Source: Letharia columbiana (Eukaryota > Ascomycota > Lecanoromycetes > Lecanorales > Parmeliaceae). From it: a stretch of DNA of 64,000 bases. Every line of letters begins with the position of its first letter. The first letter of the stretch is position 1. The notes under the pieces were generated by a model. The model worked only from the letters and a program-made list of their open reading frames with translations, had not been told where the DNA came from and ran no database searches. This document shows positions 11,236 through 22,557 of the stretch, piece after piece. Position numbers and translations under genes: made by a program. The stretch covers positions 186,001-250,000 of the forward strand of contig NW_023501077.1 in the NCBI RefSeq assembly GCF_014066305.1. The letters are read 5' to 3'.

Positions 11236-11988
11236 CTCTTGCTAGGTTGGTGGGATCTTTAGCTGGCTCTTCTGTGGTATCCAGCATATGACGGATTAGA
11301 TAGATGCTGTCCAATTTTTCCTGTAGACTTTTTTAAGTTGGAGCAAGTCCCCTGGCTCCGCATGGGAAATAGACTACTTTAATTTAGGTTCGACATGATG
11401 CCTGGTGATGCATGCATGCCGGGTAGATTAGATAACACCACACCAAGCTCAAAATTCTTACGTACCCTGATACTGTACATTACCTAGGTGCCTAGGTAGG
11501 TAGCCCCTAGTTCTTCAGTCTTTTTACACTTTACGCACGCTATACGCCTTGATGCATATATGCTAGGTGAAAGTCACGAGTGTAGAGACATTTTGAAAAC
11601 AGCCTGGTCGAAACATAGAGGCGTAAATACCAGTCATTAACGGCAAACGTGAACAGTTTGTTCCACAGCTTTGTGATGTGAATAGCAAGAAGTGGTTAGT
11701 AAAGTCCCCATAAGCAAAACATTCATCCTTGACAGCTATTCTACCTAGGCTAGCCGGTTCGCTGAATCACAAATGCTGCGTGCCTAGATGACGGCCCGAT
11801 AACGCCCTTCGTAGGGTATATATGAGCAACCAAGAAACCGTATTCTCCCAACGCGTACCCGTGGGCAGCTCAAGGCAAACGCTCCGTGCAAACACATAAA
11901 AGGAGATGTTGATACAAATGCTTCCTCTTCCACAACGTTCCTCAGCACGTTGCTTTCGTCTATGTCTTCAGACCATTATCAGGACCAC
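11236..11988. other. Intergenic gap between SF3B6 and med14
   Basis: This stretch holds the SF3B6 promoter and the med14 3' end, both genes being on the minus strand. It has a cluster of CCTAGGT words at about 11485-11510 (ACCTAGGTGCCTAGGTAGGT). No coding frame is recognisable. Confidence 0.4.
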
Positions 11989-14900
11989 TCAGTCGATTTC
12001 CACAACGTCCCCTTCGGCCTTCCTCTTTCTCAGGTTTGACTCACCGGGCGTGTGCCCACCAGTGCTGAAAATCTCATCCATCCTCGCAATTAAATTCTCA
12101 ACCCCCTTGAGATCAGCAACTATTCCTCCTTTTGTCATACCTCTCCATCCATCCCCCTTGCCCCTCAAGGCACCTTTCAGACCTTCCTCGAAAGCTTCAT
12201 TGCCTGTTTCCGCTTTCTTGATGCTTTCTTCCGGCACAATCCACATGAGTTCGTCTCTTCTCTGCCGCAGACGCACGTCGAAGCCACCTTTGGGGTAGGG
12301 CGCAGAGTAGCGGAGCTGATACCATTGCTCCGAGCGGGTAAGGACTGCGACGCCGCCATTTGTATGGACAGTCTCAACTGCAGCTAGCGCGCGGACAACA
12401 GGGAGTGTCATCCGCATGACGCCAATAACGCTTGCGAGACCCTGGGGCTTTAGCCGAGCTGTGAGATAGTCTACGATGCGGAGGTGTGGATTAGGTTTAG
12501 CGAGAGAGACACGCATCGGTCCGTCAGGAGGGAAGTATATGGTTGCCTTCAAAGGACTGGGGATTTTATTGTATACAAATTCAATGTGGGTGAGAGACGC
12601 ACGTTGGAAGGTAAGTTTATGTGACTGGATGGTGGAGACAAAGTCTAGCAGAAGGCCAATTGCTGACAGGCGACGGGTAATGTTGGGAATGTTGGTCTCC
12701 CCAACTTTCGCAAGAACCTGGAAGGTGAAAGCCCCAGAGGTAGGGTGGAAAATTATCGAAGGAATGGCAAATACTAGATCCTTAACGTTGGAGACAGGTT
12801 TCTGCATGCGGGCGGAAATCATGTGGATTGCGGATTTGTGTGAGCAATCAAGACCTCGGTAATCGAGCTTAACCATCTCATTGGCCCATGGCAAGCTGGA
12901 AGCACTAGGGGTGCTTAACAGAGACGGAGCACGCTCGCCAGGAAAACGGAACAAAATGGTCGGTGTCCGAATTCCCGTGCTGCTAGGTGCTGAAAAATGA
13001 ACTTTATGTGGAATTTTGGAGGCTGAGAGATGACGGGTATCGCAGTATTGAGAGATCATCCCTACGGCGTTTCGCTCAATGTGGGCAAGCGCAGTATAAG
13101 ACTGGTCGGTCACAAGCGACTGAGGGTCCGTAGCTGCGACCTTGTACGCTGCTCGAAGTCTGGGTCCAGATACCGAGTTCGACGTCGCCGATTCAATTAA
13201 TGTTGCTTTGTCTTGGAGCTCTACAATCCACCAGGAATCGCCTTCGAGGCCAGTAGTGAACGCCAAGATCCAATTAGCACTCCAAGCTTGTCTTCTGAAG
13301 AACTTGGTTCTTTGGGTATTCTTTGGAAAGAGGCGTTGCATTGTGTCCTGGCCTGGGTTCAACGATCGCACGGGCTCCAATCCCATGCTGCGGGCACTAG
13401 CATCGACTTCCTCCTGAGATGCGATTGACCTGAGATGCGCCAATTGAGAAGCCCCTTCTGTAGCAGGGGATGCAAGACGATTTAGCTCATGTTCCGCGCG
13501 ACTGTTCAAGTGAGACGCTGGTAGTACTGCAAATCGGCCTGACACAGGCTCTTGAACAACTTTCACGGCTTTCGAGGTCGTAAGCTGTACAAGCAAAGAT
13601 GCGTTCAAAGGCTCTGTCATCGATGAGTTGCGTTTGCACCTCATAAAACCTCCCGAATACAACGACGATTCGTTCAACTTGGCCGCCATCTCCTGGAAGA
13701 TGTAGTTTGTGTGCAGTGCGATGATTTCCTGAACAATGTTTAAGAGTGACAGTTCACCCAATCTTATTTCAACTGTGACATTGTCAACCTCCTTGCCATT
13801 GCGGAACCACCGCAAAGCAATGTGAGGTATCCTTTGGCTTCTTGATGAGTAGGATAGTCGAACCTCTTTGCCACGCTTGAGCCCAATCTCGATCCAATTC
13901 TTGCCTCCTGGCCTATTCGACCAGTATTGCAAAACAACAGATCGATGCACAGCCTCTACTTGTAAATGTTCAGACCAGTGACCCCTCACCATTTCGTGCG
14001 CTTGATTCCTCAAGACAAGGAGCTTGTGGGTGAGTACGAGGTTGTGCAGGAAATCAAAAAGGCCTTGCAGACCATCGTGCTTGAGCACGTCGTTGGCCCT
14101 GCCTTCAATTTCATTTCGCAGCCTACCGGCCGGCAGCTCCATAGGTTTTGGCGAGAATGCAAAGCGAAAGTCAATGAAATAGAGCTGTGATGAGGCATCT
14201 TCCTCGGCTATAGAGAGGTCGACCTCAAATTCGTCCACAACGTGGAAGGTTGCTCGACCAGACGCAATGGAGTAATCTCGAAAGACTGGTGGTATGTTTT
14301 CTTGAAGGTTTAAACGGATCGAGAGAAGGGTGTTGATTCTCCGGAGGGCATTGACGAGTTCTTGGGGGGTTAAAGGCTCAGGAGGTAGGTAGCTGAGATC
14401 AGGTAGCCACGATGCTTTGCCAAGAGAAAGCACCTCCAAAGCGGTCTTGATATCAGGGTTGGGCTCTCTGAGTGGTATGAGTCTTCGCTTTAGCTCTCCC
14501 ATCCATGAACAACACTCATCGTATTGGCCTATCTGGTTGCTGAGCCAGAAATTTAGGTCAATAACCCTGCTCACTGCCTCTACTTGTCGGGCCCATCGAG
14601 ATAGTATTAAAATCTTGACGAATTGCGCCCTCCGATCGCTGGCGAAATATAGCATGCGCAGCTTCTTCTGCACATTAGCCTGCGAAGTGTCTCCGTTACC
14701 ATTTAATTGTTGGTGGACATGGTTATGGGGCTCGCTTTGACTAGGCTGAGGAACTGGCATGTCCGACATATCATTGATGACGTCCGTAAGGTCGTTAAAG
14801 GTTTCTTGAACAAGCCTTGATATCAGGGAGGAGAAGGGTACGTAACCAAACGTTACATGCTCAATCTCCGGAGGAAGTTGGCCCACAAGCTTCTCGATCG

Positions 14901-15132
14901 CAGCGGATGTCTTGCGCTGAATGGAGCTAGGACTTGAGGGGATACCATTTGCATAGGTCCCATTCATGAGCCCATGATCTCCATTTGTTTGCGCATAGCC
15001 ATTGCGGTAGTCTCCCATCTTGACATCGTGAGTATCTCCTTCGACCCTGGCATCAGACTGGACATCAGCCGCCATCTTCATGCCCATAGGACCCTTGCTA
15101 ATAACTTCGGCTCTTGGAAGAATGCCTGGCAT
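11989..15132 (-). CDS. med14: Mediator subunit 14 (Rgr1/Med14)
   Basis: A single long frame of 1047 residues from the ATG at 15132 (MPGILPRAEV). The frame is open 65 codons further upstream but has no ATG there and meets a stop, so 15132 is the best start. Med14 is the architectural backbone joining the head, middle and tail of Mediator, which links activators to RNA polymerase II. The N-terminal Med14 domain is clear: LPPEIEHVTFGYVPFSSLIS, then KKLRMLYFASDRRAQFVKIL and LDLSYLPPEP-like motifs. The N-terminal ~70 residues are low-complexity. The C-terminus ends in a basic patch RKRKAEGD. No intron was evident, although a stopless in-frame one cannot be excluded by eye. Confidence 0.93.
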   Translation of the reverse strand: MPGILPRAEVISKGPMGMKMAADVQSDARVEGDTHDVKMGDYRNGYAQTNGDHGLMNGTYANGIPSSPSSIQRKTSAAIEKLVGQLPPEIEHVTFGYVPFSSLISRLVQETFNDLTDVINDMSDMPVPQPSQSEPHNHVHQQLNGNGDTSQANVQKKLRMLYFASDRRAQFVKILILSRWARQVEAVSRVIDLNFWLSNQIGQYDECCSWMGELKRRLIPLREPNPDIKTALEVLSLGKASWLPDLSYLPPEPLTPQELVNALRRINTLLSIRLNLQENIPPVFRDYSIASGRATFHVVDEFEVDLSIAEEDASSQLYFIDFRFAFSPKPMELPAGRLRNEIEGRANDVLKHDGLQGLFDFLHNLVLTHKLLVLRNQAHEMVRGHWSEHLQVEAVHRSVVLQYWSNRPGGKNWIEIGLKRGKEVRLSYSSRSQRIPHIALRWFRNGKEVDNVTVEIRLGELSLLNIVQEIIALHTNYIFQEMAAKLNESSLYSGGFMRCKRNSSMTEPLNASLLVQLTTSKAVKVVQEPVSGRFAVLPASHLNSRAEHELNRLASPATEGASQLAHLRSIASQEEVDASARSMGLEPVRSLNPGQDTMQRLFPKNTQRTKFFRRQAWSANWILAFTTGLEGDSWWIVELQDKATLIESATSNSVSGPRLRAAYKVAATDPQSLVTDQSYTALAHIERNAVGMISQYCDTRHLSASKIPHKVHFSAPSSTGIRTPTILFRFPGERAPSLLSTPSASSLPWANEMVKLDYRGLDCSHKSAIHMISARMQKPVSNVKDLVFAIPSIIFHPTSGAFTFQVLAKVGETNIPNITRRLSAIGLLLDFVSTIQSHKLTFQRASLTHIEFVYNKIPSPLKATIYFPPDGPMRVSLAKPNPHLRIVDYLTARLKPQGLASVIGVMRMTLPVVRALAAVETVHTNGGVAVLTRSEQWYQLRYSAPYPKGGFDVRLRQRRDELMWIVPEESIKKAETGNEAFEEGLKGALRGKGDGWRGMTKGGIVADLKGVENLIARMDEIFSTGGHTPGESNLRKRKAEGDVVEID

Positions 15133-16577
15133 GCTGTGCGATTTATTGTCGACGACCTCGTCCCGCTGTTTCGTTTGCTCCAACGCCACCCCACCCACCG
15201 ACTCCTCCTTCCCCTCCAACGAATCCCCCCTCGCACGCTGTATCGACTCTATCTTGCCCTGCCAATCAACATACGAATTCGGTACGTGAGAAGTATGGGC
15301 TTGGGAGGGGCCAGAGGGAATGAGCAAATGCTATCGATGAAGTGTAAAGTACATGTCATGTGTCGATGTGATGGCCTCGGCAGGAACGAGGGGAAAAGAG
15401 ATGGGGTGAGCGCAGAGCAAATGGGTGTTGTCGAGGGGTGGGGTTCGGTCTCAATCAGAGCGATGAGTTGTCGGTTGCCTGGTTTCGCAGATTAAGGCGA
15501 AAGAGCAAGAGGGGCTCCGCGAGCAGGTTGGATAGTAGACAAGACATGTAAAGTAGGGTATCAAAAGAAGGTAAGGTAGAGAGAGAAAGAGAGATGAGGT
15601 TTTGTTGGTTGAGCTTGTTTCAGGCAAGTTGATTATTGTTTCTCAGGAATTTGCTAATGCTAACATCACCTAGCGCCCTTTTCATGCGCCGGCCAAAACA
15701 AACTCAGTAGGTATTATTATCATCATTATTATCATTATCATTGACAATGAAACTATGGGCATTCTTGGATTAACCAATACAACGAGTTGTTTGCATCAAA
15801 ACATAAAGCTTAATCTTTGGCCACTTCCTACGAGTCCTGCTTTTCGCTTCTACGAGTAAGATGTTACAATCGCTACCTTCTTCCAGTGCGTGGGATGTCC
15901 TCATGATATCCTGCGCGCATCTTCCAAAGTCCAGAACTAGGGATGTATCCGTATGTGCTTATGTCCTTTGTGGCCTAGTCGATAGACTGCCTAGAGACTA
16001 CCTTAGAGTCCGAGATGATACAGCGTGAAGCGGGTACCAATCTACCAGTCTAGCATTCTAAGCATCTGTTATCGAGCTCTTGGGGCTGTTGTCCTGAAGT
16101 ATAACTTTACCTCCGCACTGTAAACTGTCTTGAATTGGAAATTCCGTAACAGCGTATACAACACACCATCCTGTTCCATGTTCTTTCTTGCAGCTTCAGT
16201 TGATGCATATTGTTCCTTTGATTACTTATGGGGAGGGTTGAAATGGGAGACGCAAGAGGTTGGGGAGAAGAGGCGATCATTTTAGCGTTTGCGGGGGAGC
16301 CCGACCCGGAGCAATACAGTAAAAGCAATGAGACAGCTTTCGCGTCGCAAGTCCTCGTCCATCAATTCGACAGTTCGACCCGTCAGCATCATGGTTCGTT
16401 CCAATGAGCTCCTCTACCTTTGACCATACTTCCATACTCATCCTCAGGTTCCTCACCATGGCCTTGAACCGCCCACATTCTCTTCTTTTCACTCTAAAGC
16501 TTCCTTCCGGAGCCCCACCGCCTCCTCTTTAGCCGACGACGAGGAAGTCTATAAGCTTTCTCTCTTCTCCCTATAAT
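15133..16577. promoter_or_regulatory. Divergent promoter region of med14 and atg22
   Basis: About 1.4 kb separate the two divergent start codons, the longest simple gap in the window. It holds an AT-rich trinucleotide tract at 15712-15742 and a CT-rich stretch just before the atg22 ATG (about 16480-16575), a common fungal promoter feature. No coding frame is recognisable. Confidence 0.45.
15712..15742. repeat. ATT/ATC trinucleotide microsatellite
   Basis: An imperfect run of ATT and ATC triplets, about 31 bp, in the gap between med14 and atg22. Confidence 0.85.
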
Positions 16578-18709
16578 ATGGAGCCCGACAATTCCTCTCA
16601 TCCCCCCTCATATGCTGGAGAAGATACCCGGTTGACGAGCACCAAAGAGCTCTCAGGTTGGTATTCTTATGGCTGGGCGGCCGAGGTATTCGTTGTATGC
16701 GGTGTTGGGTCTTTCATCCCCATTACCTTGGAACAACTCGCGCGTGAGCGCGGCGTCCTCCTGTCCGACAGGACGATATCCTGCAGCGCCGGCTTCAAGA
16801 CTCCCATGCCAATAGAATTCCCAAATACAACCATGCCATACGAGGCGGCGGCTACGACTTTATCCTCTCGAGCAGATAAAGGACAGTGTATAATCAATTT
16901 CTTCGGGACTGACATCAACACGGCGAGCTTTGCCATGTACACCTTCTCAATCAGTGTGCTCGTACAAGCTCTTCTCATCATCTCAATGAGTGGAGCTGCA
17001 GACCACGGTCGTTACCGAAAGAGCCTCCTGCTCTCATTTGCATTTACAGGAGCTGTGGCGACCATGCTTTTCCTTGCTGTAATCCCGAAGGTCTACGCAC
17101 TTGGGTCATTGTTGGCCATCATCTCAAACACTTGCTTCGGCGCGTCTTTTGTCTTATTGAATTCATTCCTCCCCGTCCTTGTACGTCGGCACCCATCCAT
17201 TCAGGCGCCTGAGATCGATGGAAACAGCTATTCGGAAGGGTCAAGCTCCGAGCAGACAACCGACTACGAGGATCAAGGTCACGATAGTGCTACAGAATCA
17301 CTTATACAGTCCTCTTCCGTCGCTCGTCGAATGGTACCTATTGAAACTTCATCTACGCCCATTTCACCTGCACTTCGGCTATCAACCAAGATATCGTCAT
17401 ATGGGATAGGGATTGGATATATTGCGGCGGTGATTGTCCAGACCCTAGGTATAACAATTGTTGTAGTTGCGGACTCTATGACCACGTCCACGACTTTGAC
17501 TCTTCGAATCGTCCTCTTTCTCGTCGGTCTATGGTGGTTTATCTTCACAATTCCAGCAGCACTCTGGCTGCGGCCGCGGCCGGGTCCTCCACTACCATTT
17601 ATAAGCAATGGTAAACAAAGGAGCTGGGCGGGTTATATTGCTTATGCATGGTGCTCCCTTGGGAAGACTATCCTGCGAGCTCGCCGCTTGAAGGATGTCA
17701 CGCTTTTTCTAGGCGCTTGGCTACTTCTGAGCGATGGCATCGCAACAGTCAGCGGTACTGCCGTGTTGTTCGCGAAGACGGAACTGCAAATGACACCCGC
17801 CGCTCTAGCATTGATCAGTCTGGTCGGGACCGTCGCAGGGATTTTGGGAGCATTTTCCTGGAACAAAGTTGTACGTATTTTCGGACTGATTTCTTCTCGA
17901 TGAGTACCGCCACTGGAAACGTGATGCATGTTTCTGAGGCTTTCCGAGAGCTAAGGGCCCTTTTTACTTCCCATCCTCGTCTCAAAAGTTGAATTGTCTT
18001 GAAGAATTGAAACTGACTCTGAAATCCCAATCACAGTCCCAATTGTTGGGCATCCCTCCGTCAAAAACGATTATCGCTTGTATATGTCTTTTCGAAATAA
18101 TTCCAATATATGGGCTTCTAGGATATATACCTGCCATAAGACGCTTTGGGGTGTTCGGTCTCCAGGTATGCATAGTTTGGCAAGGGCTTATTCTTCTTGT
18201 TGTGATTGGAGATTTCGTGTCTTGAAATGGGTTTCTTACTGCGTTGTGCTCTCTTCATCTGGTTCCTCACTCGACCTTTTGTTATGAGAAGAGTATGCTG
18301 ACTTCCGAATCCTCGTTAGCAACCGTGGGAGATGTATCCTCTCGGTGCCATCTATGGCATCGTTCTTGGAGGGCTTTCTTCGTACTGTCGTAGTCTCTTT
18401 GGAGAGCTCATACCTCCAGGATCTGAAGCTGCATTCTACGCTTTATATGCAATCACGGACAAAGGCTCAAGCGTTTTCGGCCCAGCCATTGTTGGTGTGA
18501 TTACAGATCGATATGGGGAGATACGTCCTGCGTTCGTGTTTCTGGCTGTACTCGTATTCATACCGCTGCCTCTGATGTTGCTGGTCGATGTTGATCGAGG
18601 GAAAAGAGATGGTGCTGAAATGGCAAAGGAGCTGGAAGGAAAGAATGATATTACTCAATCCAGGAGCGAAGATGTTATCCGGCTGGTTGATGAAGAGGAA
18701 GACGAATGA
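16578..18709 (+). CDS. atg22: Autophagy-related protein 22 (vacuolar amino-acid effluxer)
   Basis: Three exons, 16578..17870, 18037..18165 and 18320..18709, encode 603 residues, normal for Atg22. The introns are long for this window (166 and 154 bp). Atg22 is an MFS-like vacuolar membrane protein that exports amino acids after autophagic breakdown. The N-terminus has the family signature [19 protein letters not shown] followed by [15 protein letters not shown]. Many hydrophobic segments follow. A polar cytosolic loop rich in Ser, Glu and Asp lies around residues 220-260. The C-terminal exon has [20 protein letters not shown] and [15 protein letters not shown], diagnostic of the family. Both splices are in phase 0. 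The first intron starts GTACGTATTTTC, like the unusual introns of the permease gene. Confidence 0.95.
17871..18036 (+). repeat. atg22 intron 1, candidate introner-like element
   Basis: A 166-bp intron whose first 12 bases (GTACGTATTTTC) equal the start of permease introns 2 and 6, and whose end (AAACTGACTCTGAAATC) resembles their 3' block. It is about three times the usual intron length here. The resemblance is by eye. Confidence 0.4.
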
Positions 18710-19209
18710 CCAATCCCGAATTGAGCGATGGTGTTGAATGGGTATGGGAGCTGTATTGTGGCTTTATGCCCAGCCCCGTAACACTGTTAGACTTTGATAT
18801 CCTTGTCAAATTGAAACGTGAATATATTGAATGGCTTGCGCCTCACGAAGCTTTGGCGAATACTCAAAATGCGACATAGGCGTAAAATGGCATCTCAAAG
18901 GATTGTTTCCAACAAAAAAGTCGCACTAGGGGCTCGAAGTCGAGATCGATAATCATGGCCACAGGGACCAAGTTACTACCCATGAGACATGCATAAGAGA
19001 AAGACGTGCAATTCAACTCAGGATCATTCGCACTGGGGTTTCGGCCATCTATGTTGAACCATTTCAGTGGAGGATGCGATCGTCCTACGCGATAGAACGG
19101 CTAACGAGCCCTTGCTGTGGTTTTACTGATACAACGGGCTTCCATGCTTTCCCTCAGTACTGACACGAACGCCATTCGTTCCTGCTCATCAATGTCCCCA
19201 TTCCAACGC
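18710..19209. other. Intergenic gap, convergent 3' ends
   Basis: The 3' ends of atg22 (+) and oct1 (-) face each other. No coding frame, RNA gene or repeat was recognised. Confidence 0.5.
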
Positions 19210-21546
19210 CTAATCGTGCACACCCCATTTCCCTACCTCCTCCATTGCTGCCTTTCCACCGTCTTTTAACCTTTCCTCTCCCAGCACTCCACTGACACAG
19301 GCCCAACCACTTCTTCCGCCTCCCCATTTCAGCACCTCCTCTTTATATCTCTCTCCTGCCTCTCTGTCCACCGCCCTACCATCCTTTCCTCCGCTAAAGA
19401 CTTCCTTCCATACCTTCCCTGCAATAGCTCGATCGAAAAGGTAACTATAGTAGGTACCCCCATACTCTACCAAATGTCCAAAAAAGCCCTGCGCGTTCGT
19501 GCCTCGAGGCTCCCGCACGCTACTGTATTTATCGTAAACGTCGAAGAAAGCTTTCGTGCTATCAAAGCCTCCGTTCATGTCGACCGGAAGCGAAGAGTGG
19601 TAAGCTTGATCTAGCAAACTAAACAGGATCTGGGTCTCCGTTTGGACACCCTGTCCTCGTCCATGCATCAGCAATGAATTTTTGACCATCTCATACGGCA
19701 AAGATGCGCCGGTCTCCCAGTGACGTGCGAAAAGCGCAAGTACCGAAGGATCCGAGGCGAAATACTCCATCAGGACCGAAGGGAGCTCCGCGAAGTCGGT
19801 GGGGCAGCGAGTGCCGGCGACGACCTGCAGAGATGTACGGCCAAGAATTGAATGGATGGCGTGGCCCATTTCATGGAAAAGCGTTTTGACGTCCTGAAAG
19901 CCAAGCAGCGCGGGAACTGACGAGTGTGGCGGGTGAGGAAAATCACAGATCAAAGCTAGTACCGGAAGTTGATAGTACTGGTGGTTATTGATGAAGGACG
20001 AAACTGCCATGCCATCATTGGCATCCTGTGGAGAGTCTGGCCCTTCACCAGTCTCTGAAGGGGAGATAAGACGCGAGCAACGAAGGGTGAAATGTGTGGG
20101 ATTTGGATTCTTGCCAGCACGCGCGAAAAGGTCGCAATAAAGTACTGCGACGTGGCCGTCAGTCTCGTGTAGAACGTCCAGACGACGCACATCAGAGTGC
20201 CACGTTTCTCCGGGACTGGTACTACGAGGGACAAAACGGATGCCGTAAAGCCGGTTGAAGAGGCGCGAAAGCCCTTGCATCACTGTGCCCAGAGAGAAGT
20301 AGGCCGGCATGAAATCGGGGTTTCGAGACTTTGGTTTCAGATCAACGTTGAGACGATTTCGATAGTAGATCAGGTCCCACTGCTCAATTCCCGTAGAAAT
20401 GCCATCTGCTGCTTTCATCTGCTTCATTCGCACCAGTTCTTGCATTACGCGCGGAGCGTTATCCGCGGAGAGCGCTGTGAGAAAAGAAACAACGGCCTCG
20501 GGTGACTTAGCCAGCTTATCAGACAAGTTCATGTGAGCATAGCTCTCATGACCAGAAAGATTTGCAATCTCAACGCGGGTCACCATCAGCCTTTCGAGCA
20601 GCTTAGTCTGCTTCCTCGAGGACTGTCTTCCTGCGATGTAGATCTCTCTTCGTGTCGCTTCGTCCTCCACGGTTCCCAAAGCCGTATATGGCACATCCCC
20701 AACAGTGGGCAATCGTATCCTCTTACGCCCCTCAGAGTATCGCGCGAGGATCAACGGATCCATACCTTTCAGCTGTCTAATATCAAAGTCGAGGTAAGAC
20801 GTTGTCGGAGTCATACTGTCCAGAAACTCGTTTCCCAATGCCTTCATCTGGTTCGACAACTCTACGAATCTTCGCCTCTTTTCGGCAGGCAATTCAATGG
20901 CAGAGTTCGAAAAGTCTCGAAGCAGGATCTGGGCCACCATTTTCTCTTCCTCATTCCACGATCCCGAGGCTCCATGTGTCGAGATAGCCTTCCTGAGTTG
21001 GGCGTTTAATCCGGGAGTGGTATTAAGAACGTTCATATAATCGAAGAGAAACGCATAAGCCTGGATGGCGGCTTCTTGATACTGAGCATCTGGATGTGTG
21101 CAGCGTACAAAATCTGCAATATCGAGGACTCGACACAAGGAATCGCTGAGAAGGTCAAGTTGTCTTGGTATGGCTGCGTATGCCTCAGTTGAGGCTGCTG
21201 ACAAGACATCATCCACAATTTTCTGACACTTCTTTTGCGTGACCTGGGCGTATTTGAGGAAGCCCGAGGGCTCTATAAGGTATTGGTTCTGGAACAAGCC
21301 ACGTGAAGGTCTTGCTAAGTCGGAAAAATGGTGCTGAGAAAACTGCAGCCAGTCATTGTGAGAGTCGAATATCTGGCGCAAGGTGGTATCCTCAAGGCTT
21401 CTTTCGTGACTGGTGGTAGACGAAAATCGACTTTGCTTGGGGCCAGCAGTCGCGGTTGCTGCCGCGGCAAGTAGGCCGCGAGGTGTGTAGAAGTGAAGAG
21501 CATTCCGAAGGGATGGCGTTGATAGGCGACATGGTAAATTGATCAT
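19210..21546 (-). CDS. oct1: Mitochondrial intermediate peptidase Oct1 (M3 family)
   Basis: A single exon of 778 residues from the ATG at 21546 (MINLPCRLSTPSL). Oct1 removes an octapeptide from imported proteins in the mitochondrial matrix after the first processing cut. The N-terminus is basic and rich in Ala, Ser and Thr, fitting a mitochondrial presequence. The zinc-binding HExxH motif is seen in TLFHEMGHAIHSILGRT, and downstream comes TDFAELPSVLMEYF, whose Glu completes the site, as in thimet-type oligopeptidases. C-terminal motifs NAQGFFGHLVEYGGTYYSYL also match the family. An in-frame non-ATG extension six codons upstream was not used. Confidence 0.95.
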   Translation of the reverse strand: MINLPCRLSTPSLRNALHFYTPRGLLAAAATATAGPKQSRFSSTTSHERSLEDTTLRQIFDSHNDWLQFSQHHFSDLARPSRGLFQNQYLIEPSGFLKYAQVTQKKCQKIVDDVLSAASTEAYAAIPRQLDLLSDSLCRVLDIADFVRCTHPDAQYQEAAIQAYAFLFDYMNVLNTTPGLNAQLRKAISTHGASGSWNEEEKMVAQILLRDFSNSAIELPAEKRRRFVELSNQMKALGNEFLDSMTPTTSYLDFDIRQLKGMDPLILARYSEGRKRIRLPTVGDVPYTALGTVEDEATRREIYIAGRQSSRKQTKLLERLMVTRVEIANLSGHESYAHMNLSDKLAKSPEAVVSFLTALSADNAPRVMQELVRMKQMKAADGISTGIEQWDLIYYRNRLNVDLKPKSRNPDFMPAYFSLGTVMQGLSRLFNRLYGIRFVPRSTSPGETWHSDVRRLDVLHETDGHVAVLYCDLFARAGKNPNPTHFTLRCSRLISPSETGEGPDSPQDANDGMAVSSFINNHQYYQLPVLALICDFPHPPHSSVPALLGFQDVKTLFHEMGHAIHSILGRTSLQVVAGTRCPTDFAELPSVLMEYFASDPSVLALFARHWETGASLPYEMVKNSLLMHGRGQGVQTETQILFSLLDQAYHSSLPVDMNGGFDSTKAFFDVYDKYSSVREPRGTNAQGFFGHLVEYGGTYYSYLFDRAIAGKVWKEVFSGGKDGRAVDREAGERYKEEVLKWGGGRSGWACVSGVLGEERLKDGGKAAMEEVGKWGVHD

Positions 21547-21845
21547 GTCCTTGCTTCTATACAACGTGAATGCCGGACCTCTTCATGCATCCTCATATCC
21601 TCATCTGAAGTAACAAAACCTTCGAACTTGTATTCTCGTACTTTAATGTTTATTCCGATTATTACCGCTAAAGAGAACGCTAAAGTAACTATGGCTAGTG
21701 AGCGGCGCTGTGATGAATGGTGGGGAAATTCGAGTATGTAGGTACTCAGTACAGGAAAGAAGAACTTCGTCCTACATCTTGACACCCACAAGCATAAGAC
21801 AAACACACACCGTTCCATTTCTTGCCTCGTGTCCAGTCTTACACC

Positions 21846-22216
21846 ATGGCGTCTGACTCAAAAGACTCCGCTTTTGGCATCCTCGGCTCCTCGAAGCTCA
21901 ACACCGCCGACGGCAAGAATCCCACCTCCTCCGCCACCACTTCTATGTCAACTCAGGCAGGCACAGCTAGCGGTCAAAAGAACACCGAAGAGTACAGACA
22001 GGTTCGTACATCCCGGAGTAAACGTTATTTGTTTGGGGTTAAGGGGAGCAAAAGTGTCCTCCTACTCTTGAGAATTTGTTTCATTACCCAGGTTCTTGGC
22101 TTGAAGGAGCAATGCTGACTCCGAATTCTGCGTAGGAGTGCAGCAAGGCTCATGATGCTCTAGAGGATCGTCTACGCGATGAGGAGAGGGAAAGGAAGTG
22201 GAGCGGGAGGTGGTGA
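21846..22216 (+). CDS. Small polar protein of unknown function (78 residues)
   Basis: Two exons, 21846..22001 and 22136..22216, join in phase 0 across a 134-bp intron (gttcgt...gcgtag) to give 78 residues. The ATG has a good context (ACCATGG). The first half is rich in Ser, Thr, Ala and Gly. The second exon encodes a highly charged segment (ECSKAHDALEDRLRDEERE) likely to form a helix, ending in WSGRW. I do not recognise the family. Evidence for it being real is the in-phase intron with good splice ends, and its position divergent from oct1 with a short shared promoter. The intron 3' end (ATGCTGACTCCGAAT) nearly repeats that of atg22 intron 2. Confidence 0.6.
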
Positions 22217-22557
22217 GGTACAAGTGAAAGTGATAGAGCTCCGCCAGTGTCTGAGGAAGCAGTAGGAGTGGTGACATGTGGGATGGAGAGCTGGGGCAAT
22301 TGGCTCATGTTCAATATTCCAAGGAAGCAAAGGATATCTTATGTGATGGCTGAGGACAGGTTGAGCGAGAATTCCTTCAGTATGACGAAAATGAATTACA
22401 AGTGGCATGATTCCCTATTCCTATCATATTCTTATCGACGTTTGCAAGCTTATCCAATTGTTTGGAGCGTCTGTCTAGACTCAGAAAAGTGTCCACGTAA
22501 TATCAGCTTGACGGCCTGCAGCCCGCTTGCGGACGTGTAAGCACAAGACACCCTCTA
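22217..22557. other. Intergenic gap, convergent 3' ends
   Basis: It lies between the small-protein gene (+) and the trehalase gene (-). A 97-codon frame at 22247-22540 (+) lacks family resemblance and splice support, so it is likely untranslated sequence. Confidence 0.4.

Noticed and set aside
22247..22540. 97-codon frame after the small-protein gene
   Set aside because: No family resemblance or splice support and it begins just after a stop in what should be 3' untranslated sequence.
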